The notes under the pieces: generated by a model
Told to the model about the DNA's origin: nothing
Databases searched by the model: none
Seen by the model: only the letters and a program-made list of their open reading frames with translations
DNA from: Planctomycetota bacterium
GTDB lineage: Bacteria; Planctomycetota; UBA8108; JACQVS01
Length of the DNA stretch: 46,594 nucleotides
NCBI GenBank assembly: GCA_028280485.1
Contig: JANQLS010000018.1
Coordinates: forward strand, 1-46,594
Direction of reading: 5' to 3'
Shown: piece after piece, positions 17,815-26,959 of the stretch
Layout: each line of letters opens with the position of its first letter
Position numbering within the stretch: position 1 is the stretch's first letter
Made by a program: the position numbers and the translations under genes

Positions 17815-20253
17815 GTGAGAGAGAACGGTTCTCCCTTCGGAGAAGATTTTTTACATAAAACAGAATCTGCCCTCAGCGAAGTTTTTGGCTTTGAGTCTTT
17901 TCGCAAGGGGCAGACAGAAGTCCTCGAGTCCTTGGCCCAGGGTGACGACGTGGTCGTTATCATGCCGACGGGAAGTGGAAAATCGCTCTGCTATCAAGTT
18001 CCTGCGATCGCCGGCTCGGGTGTCACCATCGTTGTCTCTCCCCTCATCGCCCTGATGAAGGATCAGGTCGACAACCTCTCACTGAGAGGCGTTCCCGTTA
18101 CCTGTATCAACAGCTCGATTCCTTTAGAAGAACAATGGGAACGATTAGATGCTCTCAAAAATGGCGTTTACAAATTGGTTTACGTCGCTCCAGAGCGATT
18201 TCGAAACTCAGCTTTCAAGCGCGCCTTAAGCCAAGTCGATGTCTCTTTGCTCGCTATCGACGAAGCACACTGTATCTCTCAATGGGGGCATGACTTTAGG
18301 CCTGACTACCGACGCTTGAAGCAAGTTCGGGCTCAGTTTGAGGGCGTACCTGTCATCGCCTTGACCGCGACGGCCACCCCGCAAGTTCGCGAAGACATCA
18401 TCGCGGAACTGGCGATGGAAGATCCGAAGGTGATCGTCACGGGCTTCGATCGGCCGAATTTAACTTACTCCGTTAAAAGAGTGCGTGGAGATACCCAAAA
18501 GCGAGACTTCTTAGCCGAATTTATTTCTAAGCAATTGGGTTCTCACGAGGAAGACTCAGATTCACTTCCCTCAGGTCTCGTCTACGTGGGAACGCGGAAG
18601 CACGCTGAAGAAGTGGCCGATTTCCTCAGCAGTGTAATTCCCAGTTCAAATTCACAGCCTTCGGTAAAAGCCTATCACGCTGGCTTAGAAAACTTTGAGC
18701 GACGGGAAGTTCAAGAAGATTTTATGTCGGGGAAGTTGCCCTGGGTGGTGGCGACCAATGCCTTTGGGATGGGAGTGGATAAAGCAGATATCCGTTTCGT
18801 GATTCATTACGATCTCCCAGGGAGCGTCGAGGCGTATTACCAAGAGGTTGGACGCGCGGGTCGTGACGATCTACCTTCTGAATGCCTTCTTCTTTTTTCT
18901 TCGGGTGATCGCTATTTACAAGAATTCTTCATCGATGGATCGAATCCCTCCCGAGAAACGATCGAATCCGTTTACAGTTTTCTCTGGCAGCAAGATCAAA
19001 ATCCCTTGTTCTTAAGTCTTTCTGGATTACACGATGAGTTTAAAGTGAGTGGATTGCCTTCGGCTGACCGATCGAGTCAAATGTCTTTTCGTTCGGCGGT
19101 GGTTTTGTGTGAGCATGCCGGAGCGTTAGAGCGTTTGAACCATTCTGAAAATTTAGCTGAGATTCGTCCCCAAAGCGAAAACAAATGGGGGATGAATCCC
19201 TATCGAAATGCGCCGGTCAAAAAAGTCATCTGGGAAGCTCTCAGAGTGGTCTTCGAGCAGACCGATCGAGAACCCGCTCGATTTCAATTGGAAGGTTGGG
19301 CGGAAAGTCTTCAACTTCAGGCTGATTCATTGAAGCGAGCCCTCGCTCAACTCGTTCAGGATGGCTGGATCGATTACCTCCCTCCCTTTCGCGGAAAAGC
19401 CATTCGTTTGCCAACAAAGTTTCAAAGCTTAGAAGCTCATGGGCTCGATTTTAATTTGCTTCGCAAGCGTAGGCAGCGGGAGGAAGAGCGCCTAGATAAC
19501 ATGTTGCGCTTCGCTCGAACGTGGGAATGCCGACGCAATTTAGTTCTTCGTCACTTCGGAGAATCGGACCCACAAGATTCCTGCGGGCGTTGTGATGTAT
19601 GTCAAGCGCCGAAGAAGTCTGAAGTCGATCATCGAGCCTTGCGAGACTTAACTGATGAAGAGTTGTTAGTGGTTAAAAAGATCCTGAGTGGAGTCGCTCG
19701 CGCTCGAGGACGTTGTGGTCGCGGACGGGTCATCGGCATGCTCTTGGGGTCCAAAGCAAAAAGTGTTTTAGAGCATGGCTTTGACCGATTGAGTACCTAC
19801 GGTATCTTGCGTCATTTTAAGCGAGATACTCTGAAAGAGCTTTTAGATCAACTGGAACTCGCCGGCTGTGTTCAGAATACTAGTGATCGATTTCCTACAG
19901 TTCATCTCACTGAATTGGGATTGGATGTGATGAAGGGCAATGAGAAGGTGGCTATTGCATTCCCTCCCTTTGCGATGGGGGTTTCAAATTCAATTAGTGC
20001 TTACGATGAGGGGATCGACGATGGTGAATACGATGAGGAACTCTTTCGTAAACTTAGAACTCTAAGGCATGATATCGCTTCTGAACAAAACGTACCTGCT
20101 TATCGCGTGTTCAATGATCGAACCCTGAAGGCGATGGCGAGATTTAAGCCGAAAAATGAAATCGCCTTACTCGGAGTCCCCGGGGTGGGTAAGCGAACTT
20201 TGAAGCTATTCGGGCATGACTTCCTTCAAGAGATTGTGAATTACGAGAACTGA
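17815..20253 (+). CDS. recQ: ATP-dependent DNA helicase RecQ
   Basis: Full-length RecQ of 812 residues for unwinding DNA in recombinational repair. The helicase core has Walker A PTGSGKS (51-57), the DEAH box D149-E-A-H152 and motif VI YYQEVGRAGRD. The RecQ zinc site is C572, C590, C593 and C596 (CRRN..CGRCDVC). The RQC winged helix follows and an HRDC domain ends the protein (about 735-812, FRKLRTLRHDIASEQNVPAYRVFNDRTL). A long insertion between zinc site and helicase (about 390-560) is somewhat larger than in E. coli RecQ. The start is GTG, with AGAGG just upstream and no in-frame ATG nearby. It is a single gene. Confidence 0.95.
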   Translation: MRENGSPFGEDFLHKTESALSEVFGFESFRKGQTEVLESLAQGDDVVVIMPTGSGKSLCYQVPAIAGSGVTIVVSPLIALMKDQVDNLSLRGVPVTCINSSIPLEEQWERLDALKNGVYKLVYVAPERFRNSAFKRALSQVDVSLLAIDEAHCISQWGHDFRPDYRRLKQVRAQFEGVPVIALTATATPQVREDIIAELAMEDPKVIVTGFDRPNLTYSVKRVRGDTQKRDFLAEFISKQLGSHEEDSDSLPSGLVYVGTRKHAEEVADFLSSVIPSSNSQPSVKAYHAGLENFERREVQEDFMSGKLPWVVATNAFGMGVDKADIRFVIHYDLPGSVEAYYQEVGRAGRDDLPSECLLLFSSGDRYLQEFFIDGSNPSRETIESVYSFLWQQDQNPLFLSLSGLHDEFKVSGLPSADRSSQMSFRSAVVLCEHAGALERLNHSENLAEIRPQSENKWGMNPYRNAPVKKVIWEALRVVFEQTDREPARFQLEGWAESLQLQADSLKRALAQLVQDGWIDYLPPFRGKAIRLPTKFQSLEAHGLDFNLLRKRRQREEERLDNMLRFARTWECRRNLVLRHFGESDPQDSCGRCDVCQAPKKSEVDHRALRDLTDEELLVVKKILSGVARARGRCGRGRVIGMLLGSKAKSVLEHGFDRLSTYGILRHFKRDTLKELLDQLELAGCVQNTSDRFPTVHLTELGLDVMKGNEKVAIAFPPFAMGVSNSISAYDEGIDDGEYDEELFRKLRTLRHDIASEQNVPAYRVFNDRTLKAMARFKPKNEIALLGVPGVGKRTLKLFGHDFLQEIVNYEN

Positions 20254-20267
20254 GGATAAGTAGTCGA

Positions 20268-20540
20268 CTTAGGGTAGTCAGCATGCTCAAAGGCTGTGAA
20301 CTTTTAGGACTAATAAATTTTTAAGTCAATTGGCACTTTATTATCCCTCGCTAAAGCTTCGGGCTTGGGAGGTTGGTGATTTCATTCGTATTGATAGGTA
20401 GAGTTCGTGAAATCCCTAGTTACAAATTAAACATTGAAAACGATGGGTGCCCCTCAAGCCCGAAGCTTTAGCGAGGGATAAAAGAAGCTTCATTGGTTTT
20501 GGGCTAAAAACTCTCAACCTCTCAGCGTGCGGACTACCCT
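20268..20540. repeat. Long-arm inverted-repeat element with conserved loop, copy 1
   Basis: Perfect 27-nt arms at 20341-20367 and 20455-20481 contain CCCTCGCTAAAGCTTCGGGC and enclose an 87-nt loop. Outside them is a second, imperfect inverted pair of about 50 nt. On the left it reads AGGGTAGTCAGCATGCTCAA then GGCTGTGAACTTTTAG; the right side gives the matching reverse complement ending GACTACCCT. The loop (containing CTAGTTACAAATTAAACATT) is homologous to the loop of the element at 23464-23693 but in the opposite orientation. The two are therefore copies of one element and not independent hairpins. No coding capacity. It fills the gap between recQ and the next gene. Confidence 0.85.
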
Positions 20541-20671
20541 GAGCCGACCCCTTATGAAGTTTCTTAAAGATTTTTAGAAAATCCTTTTGGGATCTGGTTG
20601 CTTCCGATGCTTACAATAGGATTTTCCCTTGTTGTGGTAGAACTTTTTTGGCGCGCCTATCATTTCCTACT

Positions 20672-22414
20672 ATGAGCAAAGAATCCGATCTTCAATTTTG
20701 TAAGCATGCCGTGCAGATGGAATTACTCTCACGGAACCATGCTAAGAATCGATTGCTCGATATACGTGAGATTGTTCAGCAAGGAAATGATCGTCCTCCC
20801 ATCGAAGTGGTCTTGCTTAAGAAGGGGGACCTCACTCTTCCTCAAGTCGAGAGAGTTCACGCGCGTATGGTTTTCGAGGGTGAATCCCCCGATGCACTGG
20901 CCTTAAAGTGGGTGGCGAAAAATCGCCCCCAAAGAAGTGAGCTCGATTTATCGAGCCCTCCTCCCCGCCCCGATAAGAAAACTTCAAATTCAAAGTCTAA
21001 ACCTTCGGCTTCGACTCCAGCACAAAAAAGCGCCCCAAAAAAGACGAGTCCTCAAGCAAGGACTGCCGATCCTGAAATGGATCTCGTTGAAGATCGACCG
21101 AGGAAGAAAAAATCGAACAAGCAAAGCTCACCTCGTAGAAGTCCAGCTGCCAATCCCCCTCTTTCTCCCCGAGAACAACAAAATTACGTTATCAAATCGA
21201 AATCGAAAGCGCCTCTCATCGCGGTTACGCTTTTGCTTTCTTCGATCATCGTGATTTGTGTGGCGATGGGGTATTACGTGTTTTCAGATAAAGATGGCAA
21301 AGGCGCTGGTGGCTATCGGTTTGTTCTGAGCTCTACACAAGAGAGAGATACCGTTGCCGCGGCTTTGCTTTCGGCTGCGAAAGAAGGCAGTGTTGATAAG
21401 GTTCACGAATTATACAATTGGAAAGAGTTTGCTCGCTTATCTGTAGACGATCCACGTATCACTGATAAAGAGGTCTTCTATAATGGCATGATCAAGCAAT
21501 TTGATACAAACAAACAGTTCTCTGAAGAACTCATCGTTGATATTCAAAAGGGGCACGCTTACACCTACCTTCGAAGTCGAAAAATTAAGGGGCAAGATTT
21601 AGCGCTGTTTAGAGTCATCAACAACAATGGAGATTTAGAATATTTGGGTTTACTTGTTGGGAAAACTTCAGAAGAGAGTAAGCCGCAAGTCATGGATGTT
21701 TTTATCGCCAGTAGAGGCGAGTATTTATCTGACATTAGTGAACGATTTTTCGTCGGATCTCAAGGTGCGATCGACGTAGGTAGAAAAGATCCTGATAAAA
21801 TATCTGAAGGAACTAAAAAACAATCCGCCGAGTTGTTTCAAGAAGCTAGCATGCAGACGGCTCTCAAGACAAATAATCCTCAGAGGGGCTTGGAGATTTA
21901 TAATTCGTTGCCTGGGGATGTTAAGGTAAAAAAAATATTTAGTAGGACGAGATTGCTACTTGAGGTCGCTGCAAAATCAAAGGACGCTTTTAGGTTAGTA
22001 ACGGACCACAGAGAGTCCTATCCCGATGATCCGTGGTTAGAGTTATCTCTAATAAACATATATGTTCAACAGGGGAAAATATTCGAGGCTCTGGATGGGG
22101 TTGACCGCTTAGAAAAGATTGTCGGTGGAGATCCTTACCTCGATGTGTTGCGAGCCAATTTAAACGTTCAACGAGAAAATTACCCTGAGGTTGTGCAAAT
22201 TCTAACTCGATTAGAGGGCAAGGAAGAATTTGCGAAAGCCGTTCTCAAGATACGATTTGACCTGGCAATCGTTAAAGAAGATTACAATGAAGTCGTTTCA
22301 ATTCTTAAAAACTTGAAAGCTCAGTACAACGTTTCCTTGGAGAGCGCAATAAAGTCTGATTCTAAATATCAATCGTTTCGAGAATCAGATGAGTTTAAAG
22401 CGTATTCAAAATAG
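20672..22414 (+). CDS. Unrecognised single-pass membrane protein with helical-repeat C-terminus
   Basis: I do not recognise this gene. The frame opens at a TTG (20648), but the ATG at 20672 (MSKESDLQFCKHAVQM) is a more natural start. The N-terminal 85 residues form a compact, charged helical segment. A Lys/Ser/Pro-rich disordered linker of about 100 residues follows, then one transmembrane helix (APLIAVTLLLSSIIVICVAMGYY, about residues 182-206). The remaining 370 residues look alpha-helical with TPR-like pairing towards the end (LELSLINIYVQQGKIFEALDGVDRL). The layout suggests a cytoplasmic N-terminal domain and an extracytoplasmic repeat domain, possibly a scaffold. It is convergent with the esterase gene 14 nt away. 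Confidence 0.75.
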   Translation: MSKESDLQFCKHAVQMELLSRNHAKNRLLDIREIVQQGNDRPPIEVVLLKKGDLTLPQVERVHARMVFEGESPDALALKWVAKNRPQRSELDLSSPPPRPDKKTSNSKSKPSASTPAQKSAPKKTSPQARTADPEMDLVEDRPRKKKSNKQSSPRRSPAANPPLSPREQQNYVIKSKSKAPLIAVTLLLSSIIVICVAMGYYVFSDKDGKGAGGYRFVLSSTQERDTVAAALLSAAKEGSVDKVHELYNWKEFARLSVDDPRITDKEVFYNGMIKQFDTNKQFSEELIVDIQKGHAYTYLRSRKIKGQDLALFRVINNNGDLEYLGLLVGKTSEESKPQVMDVFIASRGEYLSDISERFFVGSQGAIDVGRKDPDKISEGTKKQSAELFQEASMQTALKTNNPQRGLEIYNSLPGDVKVKKIFSRTRLLLEVAAKSKDAFRLVTDHRESYPDDPWLELSLINIYVQQGKIFEALDGVDRLEKIVGGDPYLDVLRANLNVQRENYPEVVQILTRLEGKEEFAKAVLKIRFDLAIVKEDYNEVVSILKNLKAQYNVSLESAIKSDSKYQSFRESDEFKAYSK

Positions 22415-22428
22415 AAAATACTAAGCTT

Positions 22429-23358
22429 TTAAGCGCCCACCTTCCGCATCGCATCTCGAACTTGCCGAATCGCCTGATAAGATTCTTCTAATCTCGAAGT
22501 CATTCTAAAAAATCCATGGACGTGTCCTTCGTAGCGAGTCAGTTCCACTTCGTTTCCAGCATCCTCTAACGCCTTCGCGTAGAGTTCTCCTTCAGTACAT
22601 AAAGGATCGTATTCCGCTGTGAGAACAATGGCGGGGGGCAGTCCGCTCAAATCTTCGGCTCTCAGAGGAGAAGCGTAAGGTTCTTTGGCTTGTTTTAGTC
22701 CGGGGGTGTAGAGCTCCCAGAACCAGATCATCAGGTCTCGAGTTAGAAGGTATCCTTCTTTATTGTCGATATAAGATTGAAGTTCAAAATCGCAATCCGT
22801 GATGGGGTAGACCAAGACTTGTAATTGAATCTCCGGTCCTTTTCGGTCACGAGCCATCAAGGAAACGACAGCTGCTAAGTTTCCCCCAGCACTGTCTCCG
22901 CACACCACTAATTTATTGGGGTCGCCGTTGATCTCTTCGGCGTTTTCACTCACCCAGACGGTCGCTTCATAGCAATCTTCACAAGCCGCTGGATAGACGT
23001 GTTCAGGAGCGAGACGGTAATCGACGGCGACTACGAGAGATTCCGTGATATGAGCGATCGCATTGCAGAGTGCGTTATGGGTCTCTAAGTCTCCTAGTAC
23101 CCAACCTCCGCCGTGGTAGTACACCACGATGGGGAAGGGCCCTTCTCCTTCGGGGTAATAGAGTCGCACCGGGATGTCTCCTCGAGAACCTAAAATCGAT
23201 TTATCCACCAGCTTCTTGGCGGAGTAGTCCAAATCCAGTGGAGGAGACAAACGTCGCATCTGTTCTCGAGCCAGGGGCGGGGGGAGGTCGTTGGGTTTGG
23301 GAAGGTCGGCAGCTTCCGCCTCGGCGATAATTTTAGCGACTTCGGGATGGAGGGGCAT
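22429..23358 (-). CDS. Alpha/beta hydrolase, hormone-sensitive lipase family (esterase)
   Basis: Family IV (HSL-like) carboxylesterase of 309 residues. The oxyanion-hole motif HGGGW is at 82-86, the nucleophile S156 is in GDSAGGN, D251 is in AEYDPL and H281 is in HVHGFF. These give a complete catalytic triad. VDYRLAPEHVYPAACED is also typical of the family. No signal peptide is seen, so it likely acts on short-chain esters in the cytoplasm; the natural substrate is unknown. The gene is monocistronic and convergent with the preceding membrane protein gene. Its upstream region contains a long-arm repeat element. Confidence 0.92.
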   Translation of the reverse strand: MPLHPEVAKIIAEAEAADLPKPNDLPPPLAREQMRRLSPPLDLDYSAKKLVDKSILGSRGDIPVRLYYPEGEGPFPIVVYYHGGGWVLGDLETHNALCNAIAHITESLVVAVDYRLAPEHVYPAACEDCYEATVWVSENAEEINGDPNKLVVCGDSAGGNLAAVVSLMARDRKGPEIQLQVLVYPITDCDFELQSYIDNKEGYLLTRDLMIWFWELYTPGLKQAKEPYASPLRAEDLSGLPPAIVLTAEYDPLCTEGELYAKALEDAGNEVELTRYEGHVHGFFRMTSRLEESYQAIRQVRDAMRKVGA

Positions 23359-23463
23359 GGGATTCAGAGGGATTTAAGAGTTGAAGTTTGCGGTTAGGTC
23401 TCCGTTTGCGGTTCGTAACTTACCAAGAGTCCTCTTGAACCACAACCATTGGGGTGCACGGGG

Positions 23464-23693
23464 AGGCTGTGAGTTTTTAGAAAAAATCAAAATTTAAACC
23501 CAATAACGCTTCATTATCCCTAACTAAAGCTTCGGGCTTGAGGGGTACGAATCGCATTCAGTGTTTAATTTGTAGCTAGGGATTTCACGTAATTCATCTA
23601 TAAATTAGTATTGAAATGACCCACTTCCCAAGCCCGAAGCTTTAGCGAGGGATAGAAGAGCTTCATCGGTTTTGGCGAAAAATTCACAACCCC
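23464..23693. repeat. Long-arm inverted-repeat element with conserved loop, copy 2
   Basis: Arms at 23515-23540 and 23629-23654 (two mismatches in 26) enclose an 88-nt loop. The loop matches the reverse complement of the copy-1 loop at 20368-20454 through most of its length, including GTTTAATTTGTA and CTAGGGATTTCACG. Outer arms GGCTGTGAGTTTTTAG (from 23465) and the reverse-complement-like AAAAATTCACAACC (23678-23691) are also shared with copy 1. It lies upstream of the esterase and DAHP synthase genes, within a 730-nt gap. The rest of that gap (23694-24019) shows no gene. Confidence 0.85.
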
Positions 23694-24019
23694 AGGGTGA
23701 AGGTTAGAAAGATTTTTCGTGAAGGAAGTTCCACTTAGGCTCGTCAAAGTTATGGACGAAATCGCTTGAGATGAGGGATTTCGCCGTGGATTCTCGATCT
23801 CAGCTCTGATCCCCCTCTGATCTTTGGCCTTATCTATTGTTATCCAGGCTGATTGCCGATAGACTCGCCGGATTCTGAGCTTCACGTTTTGTTTTTGTAG
23901 AAACAATTTACAATAAAGGAGCTTTTTTTCGGCTGAGATCAGCTCCAGCGTTAAAACGAGCAGACATCTGCTTTAATAGAGCTAATCGAGTTCTTTTTGA
24001 GTTGATGCGAATAGTAGAG

Positions 24020-24060
24020 GCTCACTTCCATTCGCTTCTAAGAAGCCCTTGGAAGTGAGC
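24020..24060 (+). promoter_or_regulatory. Hairpin in the leader of the DAHP synthase gene
   Basis: An 11-bp perfect stem, GCTCACTTCCA (24020-24030) with TGGAAGTGAGC (24050-24060), is extended inside by GCTTC-TAA-GAAGC (24034-24046) across a 3x3 internal loop. It ends 28 nt before the ATG. No T-run follows, so it is not an ordinary terminator. It may be a leader structure that modulates translation or mRNA stability of the aromatic-pathway gene, or the end of an upstream transcript. Confidence 0.5.
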
Positions 24061-24088
24061 GTTTAATGAATCTTTTAGGTTAAATCTC

Positions 24089-25432
24089 ATGAGTGTTTGG
24101 ACCCCCGATTCCTGGCAAAAAAAACAGGTACTCCAACAACCCAACTACCCTGACCAAGAACATTTACAGAAAGTCTTGGGCCAGTTGAGCTCCTTGCCTC
24201 CGCTGGTGACCAGTTGGGAGATCGAAAACTTGAAAAAGCAACTGGCAGAGGCCAGTCGCGGCGAAAAGTTCGTGCTTCAAGGGGGAGATTGCTCAGAGAG
24301 TTTTAGCGAGTGTGATTCGAATACCATCGCGAACAAGCTCAAGATCTTACTTCAGATGAGCCTCGTGTTAGTTCATGGAAGTAAAAAGAGGGTCATCCGC
24401 ATGGGCCGCATGGCGGGGCAATATGCCAAGCCTCGGTCGTCCGATATGGAGAGCCGGGATGGAATCAGTCTTCCCAGTTACCGGGGAGACATGATCAACG
24501 GTATGGAATTTACGGAGGAAGCTCGAATTCCCAATCCAGACCTTCTGCTCCGTGGTTACGAGCGCTCGGCTTTGACTCTCAATTTTGTTCGTTCCTTGAT
24601 CGATGGTGGATTTGCAGATCTCCATCACCCGGAATACTGGAATTTAGATTTCGTGGGGCACTCTCCCCTCGCTCAAGAATATCAACAGATGGCAGACTCC
24701 ATCGGAGAATCCCTTCGATATATGGAGACGATCGTAGGAGTACCCGCTGGAATCATCAATCGGGTTGATTTTTTCGCTTGTCATGAAGGCCTTCATCTTC
24801 ATTACGAGCAAGCTCAAACTCGAAAAGTTCCTCGTCGCTCGGGTTACTACAACCTTTCGACTCACTTCCCTTGGATTGGAGATCGCACTCGTCAAATCGA
24901 CGGTGCTCACATCGAATTTTTCCGGGGATTGGCGAACCCCATCGGAATCAAAGTAGGTCCCAGTATCGCTCCTGAAGAATTGGTGGATCTGTTAAAAGTC
25001 CTCAATTCGGATAATGAACCGGGGCATGTCACCTTGATCCATCGATTTGGTTCGAAAAAGATTGCTGATCATCTTCCCAACTTAGTTGAAGCCGTTAACA
25101 ACGCTGGCTTAGAAGCACTTTGGGTTTGTGATCCCATGCATGGAAATACGGAATCGACCGCCAGTGGTTACAAGACCAGAAACTTCGATAACATTCTCGA
25201 TGAACTCGAAAAAGCGTTTGAGATTCACACCGAGATGGGAGGTCATTTAGCGGGTGTTCACTTTGAACTGACCGGTGATGATGTAACGGAGTGTACCGGA
25301 GGAGCCCGTGGATTATCCGAAAAAGACCTCGAAGCCGCTTACCGAAGTCAAGTCGACCCACGATTAAACTACGAGCAGTCTTTAGAGATGGCGATGCGCA
25401 TCGCACAGCGAATGACGAAGATGAATAAGTAA
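24089..25432 (+). CDS. Class II 3-deoxy-7-phosphoheptulonate (DAHP) synthase
   Basis: First enzyme of the shikimate pathway, condensing phosphoenolpyruvate with erythrose 4-phosphate. The 447 residues match the plant/actinobacterial class II type. The metal-binding cysteine C68 is in QGGDCSESF, the substrate-binding stretch is RMGRMAGQYAKPRSS, and FACHEGLHLHYE follows. The remaining expected metal ligands are the His in CDPMHGNT, the Glu in VHFELTGDDVTECTGG and the Asp in SQVDPRLNYEQ. The protein is cytoplasmic. It is a single gene with its own hairpin-containing leader and a strong terminator. No other aromatic-pathway gene is adjacent. Feedback-regulatory N-terminal extensions as in Mycobacterium are short here. 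Confidence 0.95.
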   Translation: MSVWTPDSWQKKQVLQQPNYPDQEHLQKVLGQLSSLPPLVTSWEIENLKKQLAEASRGEKFVLQGGDCSESFSECDSNTIANKLKILLQMSLVLVHGSKKRVIRMGRMAGQYAKPRSSDMESRDGISLPSYRGDMINGMEFTEEARIPNPDLLLRGYERSALTLNFVRSLIDGGFADLHHPEYWNLDFVGHSPLAQEYQQMADSIGESLRYMETIVGVPAGIINRVDFFACHEGLHLHYEQAQTRKVPRRSGYYNLSTHFPWIGDRTRQIDGAHIEFFRGLANPIGIKVGPSIAPEELVDLLKVLNSDNEPGHVTLIHRFGSKKIADHLPNLVEAVNNAGLEALWVCDPMHGNTESTASGYKTRNFDNILDELEKAFEIHTEMGGHLAGVHFELTGDDVTECTGGARGLSEKDLEAAYRSQVDPRLNYEQSLEMAMRIAQRMTKMNK

Positions 25433-25474
25433 TTCTTCAAACGGATTTTTCTCTGCTCATCTAAAATAAAAGTA

Positions 25475-25516
25475 AAAGCTTCAGTTCTTAATGGGATTAA
25501 GGACTGAAGCTTTTTT
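25475..25516 (+). terminator. Rho-independent terminator of the DAHP synthase gene
   Basis: A stem of about 17 bp (AAGCTTCAGT.CTTAAT / ATTAAG.ACTGAAGCTT, loop GGG) flanked by an A-run on the left and TTTTTT on the right. It could work in both directions, and lies about 45 nt after the stop codon. Confidence 0.88.
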
Positions 25517-25589
25517 CGTGGGTCCTCGTTTCGGTATGATAAAAGGAGTTCAACGAGAGCTGGATTCAACTCATACTCAATCGAATTTT

Positions 25590-25593
25590 GGAG
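25590..25593 (+). promoter_or_regulatory. Ribosome binding site GGAG of the sulfatase gene
   Basis: GGAG seven bases before the GTG at 25601. It supports GTG as the real start, which also gives a proper signal peptide. Confidence 0.65.
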
Positions 25594-25600
25594 TTTAACG

Positions 25601-26959
25601 GTGTTATTACGATTCGCCCTAGTGCTTGTTTTGTCGCTTTTCAATTTAGGAAGTTCAATCTCAGCTGTTGAGACCAAGCCTAAGCCTCCCAATATCCTTT
25701 TGATCTTAGTCGACGACTTAGGCTATGGAGATCTCAGTTCGTTCGGCGCTTCCGATCTCTCGACTCCCGCTATTGATAGTTTGGTTCGGGATGGCACTCG
25801 GATGGATCAATTCTATGCGAATTGCCCGGTGTGTTCTCCGACCCGAGCGGCCTTACTGACGGGAAGGTTTCAGGATTTGGTGGGTGTACCGGGAGTCATC
25901 CGAACTCACGCTAACAACAGCTGGGGTTACTTGCATCCAAAAGCGAAGTTACTTTCAAGTGTGCTCAAGAAGGGTGGTTACCAAACGGCCATCATCGGGA
26001 AGTGGCATTTAGGATTAGAATCTCCCAACACCCCGACTGAGCGAGGATTCGATTTCTTTCATGGTTTCCTCGGTGACATGATGGATGATTACTACCATCA
26101 CCGTCGCCACGGTCGTAACTATATGCGTAAGAATCGAGAGGTCATTCAGCCTAAAGGTCACGCCACGGACCTTTTTTCTGAATGGGCTGTCGACTACCTA
26201 AAGGCGTATTCAAGTGATAAGCCGTTCTTCTTGTACCTGTCTTACAATGCTCCCCATACTCCGATTCAGCCACCCAAGGATTGGCTTCAGAAGTACCGTA
26301 TCAAGCGTCCTCAAGTGACTCCGAAAAGAGCAAGGTTAGCTTCCTTCATCGAGCACATGGATCACGGCATCGGAAAGGTTTTAAAAACTCTCAAGGAAAG
26401 TGGGTACGCAAAAAATACCTTGGTGGTTTTCACGAGTGATAATGGAGGCCAGGTGAATGTCGGCGCTCGCAACGGTGCCGTTCGAGATGGTAAGGGCAGC
26501 CTCTATGAAGGGGGCCTGAAAGTGCCGATGGTCGTCCGGTGGCCGGGGAACATTCCCAAAGGGAATATTCTTCAACAAGTAGCCTTGTCGATGGATCTCT
26601 TTCCGACCCTCGCTGAGGCGGCTGGAGTTTCATTTGAACATTCCATCGAAGGGCGGAGTTTATTAAAGCTTCTAAAGGGGAAGCAACACCCTTGGCCCGA
26701 CCGTGATCTGTTTTTCGGTCGACGGGAAGGGGGGCGTAAATATCAAGGTAAGGCTTATTACTGCTACCGTCGAGGTTCGTGGAAGTTGTTACAGCCAGAG
26801 CCGGGGGCTAAGTATGAGCTTTATGATTTGAGTCGAGACCCTCTGGAGCAAAACGACCTCGCCGTCAAGGAGAAGGATCGTTTCATTAAAATGATGGCGA
26901 GGATGGAAAAGCAGTTGGAGGCTTACGCGAAGGTACCTTGGCGGAAGCCGACAGAGTAG
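25601..26959 (+). CDS. Secreted formylglycine-dependent sulfatase
   Basis: Type I sulfatase of 452 residues that would hydrolyse sulfate esters, in marine planctomycetes typically on algal polysaccharides. A signal peptide (about 1-22) precedes the core. The metal-binding Asp pair D38-D39 is in LILVDDLGYGD. The formylglycine motif is C78-S-P-T-R with the downstream LLTGR, so the Cys-type site is intact. Further motifs are GKWHLG, the HTP in YNAPHTPIQPP and FTSDNGG. Start is GTG with GGAG upstream. Maturation needs a formylglycine-generating enzyme; the FGE-like domain encoded at 42374-45271 lacks the catalytic cysteines and is unlikely to supply it. The stop codon TAG abuts a small hairpin repeat. 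Confidence 0.94.
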   Translation: MLLRFALVLVLSLFNLGSSISAVETKPKPPNILLILVDDLGYGDLSSFGASDLSTPAIDSLVRDGTRMDQFYANCPVCSPTRAALLTGRFQDLVGVPGVIRTHANNSWGYLHPKAKLLSSVLKKGGYQTAIIGKWHLGLESPNTPTERGFDFFHGFLGDMMDDYYHHRRHGRNYMRKNREVIQPKGHATDLFSEWAVDYLKAYSSDKPFFLYLSYNAPHTPIQPPKDWLQKYRIKRPQVTPKRARLASFIEHMDHGIGKVLKTLKESGYAKNTLVVFTSDNGGQVNVGARNGAVRDGKGSLYEGGLKVPMVVRWPGNIPKGNILQQVALSMDLFPTLAEAAGVSFEHSIEGRSLLKLLKGKQHPWPDRDLFFGRREGGRKYQGKAYYCYRRGSWKLLQPEPGAKYELYDLSRDPLEQNDLAVKEKDRFIKMMARMEKQLEAYAKVPWRKPTE

